From positions 1 through 40,356 of the forward strand of contig JAJFJA010000065.1 of NCBI GenBank assembly GCA_021774445.1: a stretch of DNA of 40,356 nt, in the 5' to 3' direction. The notes below the pieces were generated by a model, which saw nothing but the letters and a program-made list of their open reading frames with translations, ran no database searches and had not been told where the DNA came from. Positions 23,889-33,179 of this stretch are shown here, in pieces (positions within the stretch are counted from its first letter, which is position 1; every line of letters begins with the position of its first letter). This DNA is from Alphaproteobacteria bacterium (GTDB lineage: Bacteria; Pseudomonadota; Alphaproteobacteria; UBA6615). The position numbers and the translations under genes are program-made.

Positions 23889-24713
23889 ATGCAGCCACTA
23901 AAACGCGGCCCGATTCCGTTCTATCACCAGATAGAAGCGATTCTGCGCGAGAAAATCGCGCAGAACGAGTTGCGTGTGGGCGACCGCCTGCCGACCGAAG
24001 ACAAGTTGCGCGAGATGTTCGAGGTAAGCCGCGCCACCGTGCGGCGGGCCATTCAAGACCTCGAAAACGAGGGTATCGTTGTACGCCGCGCCGGCCGGGG
24101 CACTTACGTCAGCGGTGCCGCGACGCCGATGACGGAACTCAAGATGAGTTGCTTCTTAGAGGATTTGATAGCACTGGGCATACCGGCGCGGGTGACGGTC
24201 CTTGGGGTCGATGTGGTCGAACCCGCGGCGCCGGTTGCCGAGGCGCTCAAGGTGACTTCGGACGACAAGGTTTTCGGCTTTCGGCGGGTCACGACGATCG
24301 ACGACGAGCCTTTCTCGATGACCAGCACGTTCTTGCCGGTACGGATCGGCGAAGCGTTGCATGAGGAGGATCTCGTGTCGCAGAACTTCCTCAAAGCGCT
24401 GGCGAGCAGATGCGGCGTGAGTATCGGCGAAGCCGATCAGACGATCGAGGCGGTGTTGGCGGATGCCAGTCAGGCTAACCAACTCGGGGTCAATGCGGGG
24501 GCGGCGCTGCTGCTCGTTTCACGCATCGTTTACAGCCGCTCGGGCGAGCCCCTGGAATACAGCGTCGTGCACTATCGTGGCGATCGGACACGGTTCAAGG
24601 TGGCTCAGCGCCTCCGGCGGGCGCCGTCGAACGACTGGGTTCTGGCGGAGAAGGGCGTGCGCCGTGCGGTAACCCGCGACCCCCTCCTATCGGCGCCGCC
24701 GGGCGCGGAGTAG
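23889..24713 (+). CDS. GntR-family regulator with UTRA ligand domain
   Basis: This 274-residue protein is a GntR regulator of the HutC/FarR type. The N-terminal winged helix-turn-helix (about 8-75) includes GDRLPTEDKLREMFEVSRATVRRA and RRAGRGTYV. The rest is a UTRA small-molecule domain, with GFRRVTTIDDEPFSM and RIVYSRSGEPLEYSVVHYRGDR typical of it. I chose ATG 23889 over the GTG at 23877. It is divergent from the Rieske gene and followed in the same direction by the DinB-like and amidohydrolase genes. The ligand is probably a pathway intermediate. Confidence 0.88.
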   Translation: MQPLKRGPIPFYHQIEAILREKIAQNELRVGDRLPTEDKLREMFEVSRATVRRAIQDLENEGIVVRRAGRGTYVSGAATPMTELKMSCFLEDLIALGIPARVTVLGVDVVEPAAPVAEALKVTSDDKVFGFRRVTTIDDEPFSMTSTFLPVRIGEALHEEDLVSQNFLKALASRCGVSIGEADQTIEAVLADASQANQLGVNAGAALLLVSRIVYSRSGEPLEYSVVHYRGDRTRFKVAQRLRRAPSNDWVLAEKGVRRAVTRDPLLSAPPGAE

Positions 24714-24785
24714 CGGGTGCTGCCAGGGCCCGTGGGAATGGCCTTCGGGACGTACAAGAAAAGGTAAAGCGGAGGAGTGGCGATC

Positions 24786-25307
24786 ATGTCTGAAGAACTC
24801 GACAGGTTCCTGGTCTTGTTCGACCGGTTGGTGCATTTCACCCACGACGGTGTCGCCAACACGCCGAAGGAGATGTTGGGGTGGCATCCACCGGTCGACG
24901 CGGACGTCCGCTTCGGCGAGCGCGTGACCGACGTGACCATAAAGAACCTGTTTATTCATCTGACGGTCGGTGAGCATAATTGGGTGAGAGCGCTTCGCGA
25001 CTGCGAGGACGGCGCGGTCATCAAGACGCCGCGCGACCCGGCTCTGACCGAAAGTATTGCCGCCGGCGATTTCCTTGAAACCGCGGCGCGGATGCACACG
25101 GAGAACATGCAGGTCGTGCGAGGTTACACGGACGACACCTTGCGTAAATCGATGGAGTTTAGCGAGCGTAGTTGGTCCGTTATGGGTTTCCTTTGGGCGA
25201 TTTACGGTCACCGTAATTATCACCTGGGCAATATCGACATGTATTGGCGGCTCGGCGCCGGCGAGGCGCCGGACTACTTCAATTTCACTCCCCGGCAAAT
25301 GGTCTAG
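24786..25307 (+). CDS. DinB-like four-helix protein
   Basis: This 173-residue protein belongs to the DinB/YfiT-like superfamily of metal-binding four-helix bundles. The three expected ligands are H58 (LFIHLTVGEHNW), H142 and H146 (GHRNYHLGN). Some members are thiol-dependent S-transferases or isomerases, for example mycothiol- or bacillithiol-dependent, but most have no known role. ATG 24786 has GGAGGAG about 10 bases upstream. It is the first gene after the regulator, so it could be a cofactor-dependent isomerase in the pathway; this is inference. Confidence 0.75.
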   Translation: MSEELDRFLVLFDRLVHFTHDGVANTPKEMLGWHPPVDADVRFGERVTDVTIKNLFIHLTVGEHNWVRALRDCEDGAVIKTPRDPALTESIAAGDFLETAARMHTENMQVVRGYTDDTLRKSMEFSERSWSVMGFLWAIYGHRNYHLGNIDMYWRLGAGEAPDYFNFTPRQMV

Positions 25308-25336
25308 CAGGGTTTCTCGCGGACGCGCGGCGGGCC

Positions 25337-26347
25337 ATGGCCATCGACATGCACTGTCATTTTGTGCCTCCCGATCTGGTCGAGGCACTGCGAGCCCGGA
25401 CGGATCCGCCGCGTTTGGAATGCGATGCTGACGGCGTAGATTACATCGTGCAACCGGTCGGCAGGCGCGCATTTACCGCAGCGAACACTGACATGGAGGC
25501 TCGGCTCGTGCTGATGGATCGGCTGGGTGTCGAGACGGAGATGCTCTCGCTGGGGCTGTTGATGGGCGTCCATAGCCTGCCATTGCCGGAAGCCGGACCG
25601 CTTGTTCAGATGTTTAACGATGCGCTGAGTGTCTTGTGCAGGCGATTTCCGGATCGTTTCGTCGGACTGGCCGCTTTACCCATGGCGGATCTTCCTGCGG
25701 CGGTGGCGGAACTTCGCCGGGCGCGGCGGGATTTGGGATTGGTCGGCGCGATCCTGCCGGCCAACTGCTTGGTCAGTTTGGCAGAAGCCGATAAGTTGCG
25801 GCCGATATTCGCGGCGGGGCAGGAGCTCGGGCTCCATTTTTTCGTCCACCCGGGCCGTCGGACCGACGAGAATTCGAGCATAGCGGCACCGTTTGCCGAC
25901 AATTTGCTTCACCGCCACACCACCCTAGCCGTGCAGCATGCGCTCTCCATGGCGTTGGTGACGCTGGCCTTGGGCGACTACCTCGACAGCTATCCGAATG
26001 TGACGTTCCAAGTTGCTAACCTCGGCGGAAGCATCCCATTTGTGATCGACCGGATGGATCGGGTGGCGCATATGCGCAAGCCCGGCTCGCCGGCGCCGTC
26101 GGAACGCATACGGCGCGTCTTCGTCGACTGCGCGACGATGGGCGCCGCAGCGATAGAGATGGCGATCCGGGTTTTCGGCGAGCAGCAGGTATTGCTGGGC
26201 ACCGACTGCCCGATCTTCCCGATGGAATGGAGTGTCGCCGCCGCCTCGGAGGCCGATCTGTCGCCTAAGCAGCGACAAATGCTTCTCCACGATAACGCGG
26301 CGCGACTCCACGAAGGTCTGGCGGCGCGAATGCGCACATCGAACTAG
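25337..26347 (+). CDS. ACMSD-type amidohydrolase, first paralogue
   Basis: This 336-residue TIM-barrel metal-dependent hydrolase or decarboxylase is of the amidohydrolase-2 family. The HxH is at MAIDMHCHF (H6 and H8), the metal His in LHFFVHPGRR and the catalytic Asp in LLGTDCPIF. The family includes aminocarboxymuconate-semialdehyde decarboxylase, gamma-resorcylate decarboxylase and 4-oxalomesaconate hydratase, all from aromatic degradation. ATG 25337 gives the family start; an upstream extension in frame overlaps the DinB gene and is not likely. A second paralogue follows after the OsmC gene. Confidence 0.82.
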   Translation: MAIDMHCHFVPPDLVEALRARTDPPRLECDADGVDYIVQPVGRRAFTAANTDMEARLVLMDRLGVETEMLSLGLLMGVHSLPLPEAGPLVQMFNDALSVLCRRFPDRFVGLAALPMADLPAAVAELRRARRDLGLVGAILPANCLVSLAEADKLRPIFAAGQELGLHFFVHPGRRTDENSSIAAPFADNLLHRHTTLAVQHALSMALVTLALGDYLDSYPNVTFQVANLGGSIPFVIDRMDRVAHMRKPGSPAPSERIRRVFVDCATMGAAAIEMAIRVFGEQQVLLGTDCPIFPMEWSVAAASEADLSPKQRQMLLHDNAARLHEGLAARMRTSN

Positions 26348-26406
26348 TAAGAGCCCGCACCGGCGGAAGGGCAACGAGTGTTGCCGGTAGGAGGAGACGC
26401 GGCGAC

Positions 26407-26817
26407 GTGGCCAGTATTGCAATAAGGCGTGGCGAAACCGATGACCAAATGGTCACGGTTTCGAAGAACTTCGAACAACTGCACCAAAAAGGGCAGGGCG
26501 CGAGTTCCATCGACCAGCTGTTGTTGGCACTCGGATCTTGCACATTCGGAACGATAAGGAGTTTCCTGCAGAGAAAGAGCCTGCCTGTGGATGGGCTCAG
26601 AGTTGAACTTTCAAGCGATCTTGACGAGGCGGCCGACCGATATGGCGACATTCGGATAAGGCTTAGTGTGAACGATGAGATACCTGCCGCGCTGCGGCAA
26701 ACTATCAAGAATGTCGCCAAGACCTGCCGGATTCACAAGACGCTGAGGCACGGCCCGGAGATCGAAATCACCGCGCATGAGGGCCCGGGTGACGCCCGAA
26801 ATGAGGGGCAGATCTAG
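26407..26817 (+). CDS. OsmC/Ohr-like thiol protein
   Basis: This 136-residue protein starts at GTG 26407, with GGAGGAG 10 bases upstream. It has the OsmC fold pattern and the two expected cysteines: C45 in LALGSCTFGTI and C107 in VAKTCRIHKTL. Ohr/OsmC proteins reduce organic peroxides with thiols, and other members have unknown roles. It is sandwiched between two paralogous amidohydrolases and its stop overlaps the next start (TAGTG), so co-translation is likely. Peroxide defence during ring oxidation is an easy inference, but a pathway role is possible. Confidence 0.78.
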   Translation: MASIAIRRGETDDQMVTVSKNFEQLHQKGQGASSIDQLLLALGSCTFGTIRSFLQRKSLPVDGLRVELSSDLDEAADRYGDIRIRLSVNDEIPAALRQTIKNVAKTCRIHKTLRHGPEIEITAHEGPGDARNEGQI

Positions 26818-27824
26818 TGGCGATAGATTTGCACGCTCACTATGTGCCGCGGGACGTGGCCGATCTGCTGCGGGCGCGTACGGCGGCCCCTTTTATCGAA
26901 TCCCTACCGGAGGGCGGTGAAAGATTTCACATGCCTGTCGGCGTGCTGGACTTCACGCCTGCCTACCTGGATGTCGACGATCGTGTCGCGTATCTCGACC
27001 AGATCGGTATCGACATTCAGGTGCTGTCGTTCCCCGGCTTGTTCGGGGTCGATAGTTTGCCGTCGCGCGATGCGATGCCGATGGTCAGGGCCTTTAATGA
27101 CGACGTGGCGGCGGTTTGCCGCAGACACCCGAGCCGCTATTTCGGGCTAGCCGCCCTGCCGATGGCCGACATCGATGCGGCCATTGGCGAACTGCAGCGC
27201 GCGGTCGGCGATGACGGCCTCATTGGCGCCATTCTACCGGTAAACGCTTTTGCCAGCGCGGCACAGGCCGAACGGATTTACCCTCTGCTGGCGGCGGGCC
27301 AAGAACTGCGGGCCCACTTCTTCATTCATCCAGGGCCGCGCCCGGACGAGATTTCGCCGGCGGTTGCGAATACCGCCGTGCACAAAGACAACATGATGCA
27401 GCGGCGGGCGCTCGATGTGCAGGCGGACGTGGCGCAGGCGATGATCACATTGCTCTTCTCCGACATTCTGGATCGCTATTCCGGCATCACCATCCATGTG
27501 GCTAATCTTGGCGGCACGCTGCCGATGGTGATTGAGCGGATGGATCACACCGCTGCGGTTAGGTCTCCGCAGCCTCATGTGCCTTCGAGCCGAATGCATC
27601 GTTTGCATGTGGACTGTTCTTCGCTCGGCCCGCGCGCGATCGAAGCGGCGGTTGCCTGTTACGGGGCGGACAAGATCGTTGTCGGCACGGATACGCCGAT
27701 CTTTAGCGCCGAATGGACGTTGGCGGCGATCCGCGACGCCAACATCACGCCGGACCAGCGGCAGGCCATTCTGCGCGAGAACGCGCGGCGGCTACTCGCG
27801 CCGCTGCGCCGTGGCAAAGGCTGA
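26817..27824 (+). CDS. ACMSD-type amidohydrolase, second paralogue
   Basis: This is a 335-residue paralogue of the gene at 25337-26347, starting at GTG 26817 with a 1-base overlap. The same metal motifs are present: AIDLHAHY, AHFFIHPGPR and VGTDTPIF. Both copies share ALPMADxxAA and VANLGGxxPxVIxRMD. Paralogues in one operon usually handle successive intermediates or form a hetero-oligomer. Its reaction could be decarboxylation or hydration of a ring-cleavage product. Confidence 0.82.
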   Translation: MAIDLHAHYVPRDVADLLRARTAAPFIESLPEGGERFHMPVGVLDFTPAYLDVDDRVAYLDQIGIDIQVLSFPGLFGVDSLPSRDAMPMVRAFNDDVAAVCRRHPSRYFGLAALPMADIDAAIGELQRAVGDDGLIGAILPVNAFASAAQAERIYPLLAAGQELRAHFFIHPGPRPDEISPAVANTAVHKDNMMQRRALDVQADVAQAMITLLFSDILDRYSGITIHVANLGGTLPMVIERMDHTAAVRSPQPHVPSSRMHRLHVDCSSLGPRAIEAAVACYGADKIVVGTDTPIFSAEWTLAAIRDANITPDQRQAILRENARRLLAPLRRGKG

Positions 27825-27842
27825 ACCGCGCCGCGGCGTGAT

Positions 27843-29420
27843 CTACCAAACCCCGATGAGAATGCCCTGTTTGCGGGCGTTCGCGGTCCGCCGCTCGATC
27901 GTGTTTTCGCTGATTGTCCGGCGCGTGCGGCGCTGACGCAGCCAGGCGAACAAGTGCTCGTGCATTTCCGCGCGAACGGCAGCATGGGCTGGGCTCGCGC
28001 CCAGATCGTCGATCTCTCCAGGGTCTTCACGGAGATCGAACAGTTGCGGTCGGTAGCCCTCGAAAAGCACATATTTCCAGGCGGCGGTTCGCACCATGAA
28101 TGCGCGGGCGTCATGGACGCTACGCCCTAACTCCCGTCGGACCTCGCTGAAGGCGTAGTCGGCCTCGCTAAATACGGCGTCACGCCACGATGGCGCCGCC
28201 GTGTCGCCGCGGACGAGCGGCAGAAGCGACTGGCCTTCGAGACGGTGCGGCTGGGCCTTGGCGCCGAGCGCGTCGATGAATGTCGGGATCAGATCTATCG
28301 CCGCGGCTAGGCGGCTGTCCACGGTGGCGCGGGTGGCGTCCGCAGATGGATCGGGATCGTAGACAATTAGCGGGATGCGCACACTCTCTTCGTGGAAGAG
28401 CTCCTTGCCACCCATCCAGTGGTCGCCAAGGTAATCGCCGTGATCGCTGGTAAACACGATCAACGTATCCGCCATACGACCGCGTTGTTCCAGGAATGCG
28501 ACCAGCCGGCCGACATGGTCGTCGATCTGCTTGACCAGACCCATGTAGGCCGGAATGACCGTTTGCCGCACTTGGTCGTGTGCAAAGCTCCGGCTCCCTT
28601 CGCGCTGAGTGAAGGCGGCAAAGACCGGATGCGCATGCATCAGCTCCTGCAGGTGCCGATTAGGCGCCTGAATTTGATTGGGCCCGTACATATCGTGGTA
28701 GGGAGCCGGCGCGATATAGGGCCAATGGGGTTTGATATAGCTCAGATGCAGGCACCATGGTTCATCGCCGGCCTCGTCGATGAATGCCATCGCCCGGTCG
28801 GTGGTGTAGGCGGTTTCCGAATGTTCCTCTTTGACCCGGGCCGGCCGGCGAGCGTTGCGCAGATGCCAGCCGCTGAGGATTTCGCCGTCGGGTCCTTCGG
28901 CCGAGTTGGCATAGTCTTGCCAGGGGTTTTCGCCTGGGTAGCCCTGGTCGCGCAGATAGCGGTTGTAGGGGAGATCGGGATCCAGGATTGGAGCGGGATG
29001 CAGCCCATCGTCGCGCGCGTAGGGCTCGAATCCACATTCGCTGATGAGAGTGCCGCTCGGTGACGCCGGATCGAGTTCGACCCTTGCCATGCCTTCGGTA
29101 TCGGCCGACATATGGGTCTTGCCAACAAGTACCGTGCGCAGTCCGAGGGGCCGAAGATAGTCGCCAAGGGTCAGTTCGCCGATATCCAGCGGCACGCCGT
29201 TCCATGTCGATCCGTGGCTGAACACATACCGGCCGGTGTAAAACGACATACGGGACGGGCCGCACACCGGGGCCTGACAATAGGCCCGGTCGAACAGCAC
29301 GCCACGTTTTGCCAGGGCATCGATATGGGGGGTTTGCAGGGTCGGATGACCCATGCAAGACAGGTAATCCGCGCGCAGCTGATCGCACATGACGAACAAT
29401 ATGTTGCGGACGCTGGCCAT
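27843..29420 (-). CDS. Sulfatase-family hydrolase (sulfatase or phosphonate/phosphate monoester hydrolase)
   Basis: This 525-residue alkaline-phosphatase-superfamily enzyme has the formylglycine motif C53 in VCGPSRMSFYTGRY and metal ligands in MCDQLRAD and FTSDHGDYLGDH. The CxPSR signature marks type I sulfatases, whose Cys is converted to formylglycine; related phosphonate monoester hydrolases share it. No signal peptide is seen, which suggests a cytoplasmic enzyme. ATG 29420 lies 13 bases after the HyuB stop, making it the last gene of the cupin-hyuA-hyuB unit. A maturase (FGE or anSME) is not in the window. The substrate may be a sulfate or phosphonate ester of the compound being degraded. 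Confidence 0.82.
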   Translation of the reverse strand: MASVRNILFVMCDQLRADYLSCMGHPTLQTPHIDALAKRGVLFDRAYCQAPVCGPSRMSFYTGRYVFSHGSTWNGVPLDIGELTLGDYLRPLGLRTVLVGKTHMSADTEGMARVELDPASPSGTLISECGFEPYARDDGLHPAPILDPDLPYNRYLRDQGYPGENPWQDYANSAEGPDGEILSGWHLRNARRPARVKEEHSETAYTTDRAMAFIDEAGDEPWCLHLSYIKPHWPYIAPAPYHDMYGPNQIQAPNRHLQELMHAHPVFAAFTQREGSRSFAHDQVRQTVIPAYMGLVKQIDDHVGRLVAFLEQRGRMADTLIVFTSDHGDYLGDHWMGGKELFHEESVRIPLIVYDPDPSADATRATVDSRLAAAIDLIPTFIDALGAKAQPHRLEGQSLLPLVRGDTAAPSWRDAVFSEADYAFSEVRRELGRSVHDARAFMVRTAAWKYVLFEGYRPQLFDLREDPGEIDDLGASPAHAAVRAEMHEHLFAWLRQRRTRRTISENTIERRTANARKQGILIGVW

Positions 29421-29433
29421 GATACGCCGCCCC

Positions 29434-31023
29434 CTACTTTCCAACGACCCTAGGGGGTGTCGTCGCAGGGCCACTCGGTGGTGCGCCATAGCCACCACCG
29501 CCCGGGGTTTCCAAAAGCACTTCGTCGTCGGGCGCCATGGTGATCTTGCGCGCTTCGGAAACGCTGTGTTCGTTAATTCGATAGCGGCCCGGTGCCCCCG
29601 GCAAACCACCGTCCAGCCCCTCGGCGACATGTTTGGTTCGACTGGTCACGGCGTTCAACAACCATTGATCACGGGTTCGCATGCGAAAGCCGATCGTCTG
29701 TCCATCGCCGCCGCGTTGGGCGCCGGCGCCGCCGGAGCCCAACCGTAACTCCTTGACCGTGAACTCGATGGGAATCGTCGCCTCGAGCACCTCTATGGGC
29801 ACGGCGGCGATGCCGGTGGGATAACAAGTTGCCGCCGGTCCATCCTTGCTTTTCCGGGCGCCCATACCGCCGGAGTAGTTGAACATTGAACTCGTGAAGG
29901 GCCGGCCGGCCAGGTCTTTTCCCTGGATCTGAATAGTCCAGACAGCGCCAGCGCCTTCGGCCAACACACGCTCAGGCGCGACGTGGTACAGCGCTTTGAG
30001 AATCGGCATGGGTACGTACATGCCGACAACGTGGCGGGCGTTGACCGGCGAGGGATATTGGCAATTCAGGATGCTGCCGGGCGGCACCGAGACCTTGATC
30101 GGCAAGAGACTGCCGTAGTTGTTCGGCAGGTCGGGGTTGAGCACGCTACGGATGGCGAAGGTGCTGTAGGCGGCCGTGTAGTTGATCGTAACATTGATGC
30201 CGATGGGGCTAGCCTCGGAGCTGCCAGCGAAATCGATCAGGATCTCACCGGCCTCGTTGTCGATCGTTACGCTACTTTTCAACGAGACGATACTGCCGCC
30301 GGGTACGTCGAAGTGGCTCTCACCGCGATAGGTTCCCGGCTGGAGCTGGCGAATAGCATCGCGAGTCGCCCGCTCGGACCGGTTGATGATCTCCTCGCTC
30401 AAAGCCTCGATATCGGTGAGTCCGTGCCGGTCAAGCAGCGCTATCAGTCGTTCGGTGCCGACCCGCGCGCTCGATACCTGGGCGGCCAAATCACCGAAAA
30501 CTTCGTCCGGTGTGCGCACGTTGCGGCGAATGATGCTGTGCAGCGTCTCGTTCGGCAGGCCCGCTTCGTAAAGCTTCAAAATCGGCAGCCACAAGCCCTC
30601 CTCATGGACGTCGCGAGCGCCGGCGCCGACGCCGTAGCCGCCGATATCGGTGTGATGAATCGTCGAGCCGAAAAAGGCGATCAGCCGGTCGTGGTGAAAG
30701 ACCGGGGTGAACACGGTGATGTCAAAAAAATGCCCGGCCGACAGCCATGGGTCGTTGGTAATAAGTACGTCGCCGGGGCGTAAGGTTTCGGGGGCGTGGG
30801 CGCGCACGAAATGCTGTCCCGCCGCGGCCAGAGAATTGATGTGGCCGGGCGTTCCGGTGACCGCCTGGGCGATCATGCGGCCATGGGCATCGAACAAGGC
30901 CGCGGCCAAATCGCCAGCCTCTCGCACCACCGGACTGAAGGCGATGCGTTGCAACGCCCGCGCCTGGTCGCTCACGGTGCTGATGAGATTGCTCCACAGG
31001 ATCTCTAGCTCGATGCCGTCCAT
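29434..31023 (-). CDS. hyuB: Hydantoinase B / oxoprolinase subunit
   Basis: This 529-residue protein has the HyuB motifs: EILWSNLISTVSDQAR near the start, the metal-site region SVTGTPGHINSL (reading AVTGTPGHINSLAA), GDVLITNDPW, STIHHTDIGG and the Gly-rich C-terminal GTPGGGGYG-type end (LETPGGGGYGAP). HyuA and HyuB form an ATP-dependent amidase that opens hydantoin, 5-oxoproline or other five-membered lactam rings. It starts 2 bases after the HyuA stop. Related complexes include acetophenone carboxylase and acetone carboxylase, so a carboxylase role is an alternative. Confidence 0.88.
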   Translation of the reverse strand: MDGIELEILWSNLISTVSDQARALQRIAFSPVVREAGDLAAALFDAHGRMIAQAVTGTPGHINSLAAAGQHFVRAHAPETLRPGDVLITNDPWLSAGHFFDITVFTPVFHHDRLIAFFGSTIHHTDIGGYGVGAGARDVHEEGLWLPILKLYEAGLPNETLHSIIRRNVRTPDEVFGDLAAQVSSARVGTERLIALLDRHGLTDIEALSEEIINRSERATRDAIRQLQPGTYRGESHFDVPGGSIVSLKSSVTIDNEAGEILIDFAGSSEASPIGINVTINYTAAYSTFAIRSVLNPDLPNNYGSLLPIKVSVPPGSILNCQYPSPVNARHVVGMYVPMPILKALYHVAPERVLAEGAGAVWTIQIQGKDLAGRPFTSSMFNYSGGMGARKSKDGPAATCYPTGIAAVPIEVLEATIPIEFTVKELRLGSGGAGAQRGGDGQTIGFRMRTRDQWLLNAVTSRTKHVAEGLDGGLPGAPGRYRINEHSVSEARKITMAPDDEVLLETPGGGGYGAPPSGPATTPPRVVGK

Positions 31024-31025
31024 GC

Positions 31026-33107
31026 CTACGTTCCCTTGGCCGAGGGCCTGCTGGCGATAATGCAGCCGGTCACGTCGACTTGGGCAAGCCAGTTCTTTTG
31101 CAGCACGATAGTGGTTTCGCGTTCCTCGATGATGGCCGGCCCGGCGATCTCCTGCCCCGCAGCCAAGGCGGCGCGATCATAGACCGGCACGGGCTCGGCT
31201 GGGGCGGCGAATAATACCATTCGTTCGGCTTTCGGTGCGCCGGGCTGGGCCGCGAGATCCACTCGTCTTTCCCGGCTCGCGCTTGGGCCGTGGGCGTTGA
31301 CCCGCCAAGTCACGACTTCTACTTCTGAATCCGACAACCGCAGCCCGTATTGGGACTCGTATGCTGCTTCGAAGGCTTCGCGCATCGTGGCGGTATCGCG
31401 GCTGAGTACCGGGCTGCGGGCGAAATCCACACTCACCTCATTTTGCTGTCCGAGGTAACGCATGTCCGTACCATAGGTGAGCCGGACGGCCGCAGATGGG
31501 CAGCCGGCATCAGCTAGGGCGCGGTGCCCTTCGGTCTCCATTTCGTCTATCAGCTCGCCGATCTCGGCCCAGTCGAGTGCTGCCAGGCGGCCCAGGGCAC
31601 CGCGCGCCAGGTCGAGCCTGAGCGGCGTGACCAAAGTGCCAAAAGCCGAAAGGACGCTGGCCAAAGGCGGGTATATGATCCGATCGCTTTGCAGGAGTTC
31701 CGCGACGTAACAGGCGTGCACCGGGCCGGCGCCGCCGAAGGCCAGCACCGGCATGCCGCGGTAGTCGACGCCACGGTCGGTAGCATGGGCCCGGGCGGCG
31801 GACGCCATGGACTCGCCGACCACGCGATAGATGCCTAGGGCGGTCTCCTCCAAGCTGGCGCCGAGTTTCGTGGCCAGCCGGGCGATCGCCTGCTCAGCCC
31901 CGGCACGGTCGAGCCGCATGTCGCCGCCAAGGAAATTGGCGGCATCAAGCAGGCCGAGGACAAGATCGGCGTCGGTCACGGTCGGCTGGTGCCCGCCGCG
32001 GCCGTAACAGACGGGTCCGGGTTCGGAACCGGCGCTTTCCGGACCGACTTTGAGCAGGCCGAGGTCGTCGACGGTGGCAATGCTGCCGCCGCCGGCACCG
32101 ATCTCTATCATGTCGATGCAAGGCACGATGATGGGAAGCCCGCTACCGCTCTTGAAGCGGTATCTGCGGTCGACCTCGAACGTCCCGGTTACCAGCGGCT
32201 GGCGGTCTTGAATCAAACAGGCCTTGGCCGTGGTGCCGCCCATGTCGAATGACATCAACCGGTCGAGACCGAGGAGCTCGGCATAGTGGCTGGCCACCAG
32301 AGCGCCGGCCGCCGGCCCCGATTCTATCATACGCACAGGAAACCGGCCGGCGACCTCGGCGCCGATCACGCCACCGTTGCTGAGCATGATTAAAGGCCGC
32401 TGCTGGATGCCCCGCGCGCCGAGGAGTTCGGACAATCGTCGCAGATAGGGCTCGGAAATCGGCATGGTGTACGCGTTAATGACGGTCGTCGAGCAACGCT
32501 GGTACTCGCGGATCTGTGGTGCCACTTCGGACGATAGCGAGACGTAGAGGTCCGGCGCCAACTCCGCCAATATGTCGCGGATCTGCCGCTCGTTGGTCGG
32601 ATTGCGATAGGCGTTGAGCAGACAGACCGCGGTGGAATTTATGCCGCGTTCGCGGAGGTCTTCTGCCAACGCCGCGATTTCGTCCCGGTCGACGGTCTTG
32701 GCGATAGTTCCGTCGGCGATGGTGCGCTCGTCGATGCCAAAAGTAGATGCGCGCGGTACCAGCGGCTCGTGGAACTCGATCTGCGCGTCGAACATGTCGT
32801 AACGATGTTCGTCGCGAATGTAGAGAATATCGCGAAACCCTTTGGTGACGAGGAGCGCGGTTGCCGGCCCCTTGCGCTCGATGACGGCATTTGTCACCAC
32901 GGTGGTGGCATGCACGACAACATCGTCGATGGACTGCGGCGCTACACCGGCGTCGGCGAGGACGCCGTCCAGCCCCCGGAAGAATCCTTCAAGCAAGTCG
33001 CCATGTGTCGTCAGCGTCTTATCGACCCAGGTGCGGCCGTCATTGTGTCGCAATACGATGTCGGTAAAGGTCCCGCCAATGTCGACGGCGACTGCAAAGC
33101 CGGTCAT
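31026..33107 (-). CDS. hyuA: Hydantoinase A / oxoprolinase ATPase subunit
   Basis: This 693-residue ATPase subunit has the ASKHA fold: VAVDIGGTFTDIVLRHNDG at the start, FDMGGTTAKACLI in the middle and GGGSIATVDDLGLLKVGPESAGSEPGP after it. The length and order match HyuA-type proteins. It acts with HyuB. ATG 33107 is clear. It lies 72 bases after the cupin gene in the same direction. With HyuB it uses ATP to phosphorylate a carbonyl oxygen and open an amide ring or carboxylate a ketone. Confidence 0.9.
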   Translation of the reverse strand: MTGFAVAVDIGGTFTDIVLRHNDGRTWVDKTLTTHGDLLEGFFRGLDGVLADAGVAPQSIDDVVVHATTVVTNAVIERKGPATALLVTKGFRDILYIRDEHRYDMFDAQIEFHEPLVPRASTFGIDERTIADGTIAKTVDRDEIAALAEDLRERGINSTAVCLLNAYRNPTNERQIRDILAELAPDLYVSLSSEVAPQIREYQRCSTTVINAYTMPISEPYLRRLSELLGARGIQQRPLIMLSNGGVIGAEVAGRFPVRMIESGPAAGALVASHYAELLGLDRLMSFDMGGTTAKACLIQDRQPLVTGTFEVDRRYRFKSGSGLPIIVPCIDMIEIGAGGGSIATVDDLGLLKVGPESAGSEPGPVCYGRGGHQPTVTDADLVLGLLDAANFLGGDMRLDRAGAEQAIARLATKLGASLEETALGIYRVVGESMASAARAHATDRGVDYRGMPVLAFGGAGPVHACYVAELLQSDRIIYPPLASVLSAFGTLVTPLRLDLARGALGRLAALDWAEIGELIDEMETEGHRALADAGCPSAAVRLTYGTDMRYLGQQNEVSVDFARSPVLSRDTATMREAFEAAYESQYGLRLSDSEVEVVTWRVNAHGPSASRERRVDLAAQPGAPKAERMVLFAAPAEPVPVYDRAALAAGQEIAGPAIIEERETTIVLQKNWLAQVDVTGCIIASRPSAKGT

Positions 33108-33179
33108 GGGGCAGGCTCGCGCGGCGAGGCCGGAAACAAAGTCAGCGCGCTCCGATGTTCTGCCAGCGCCATATTAGCT

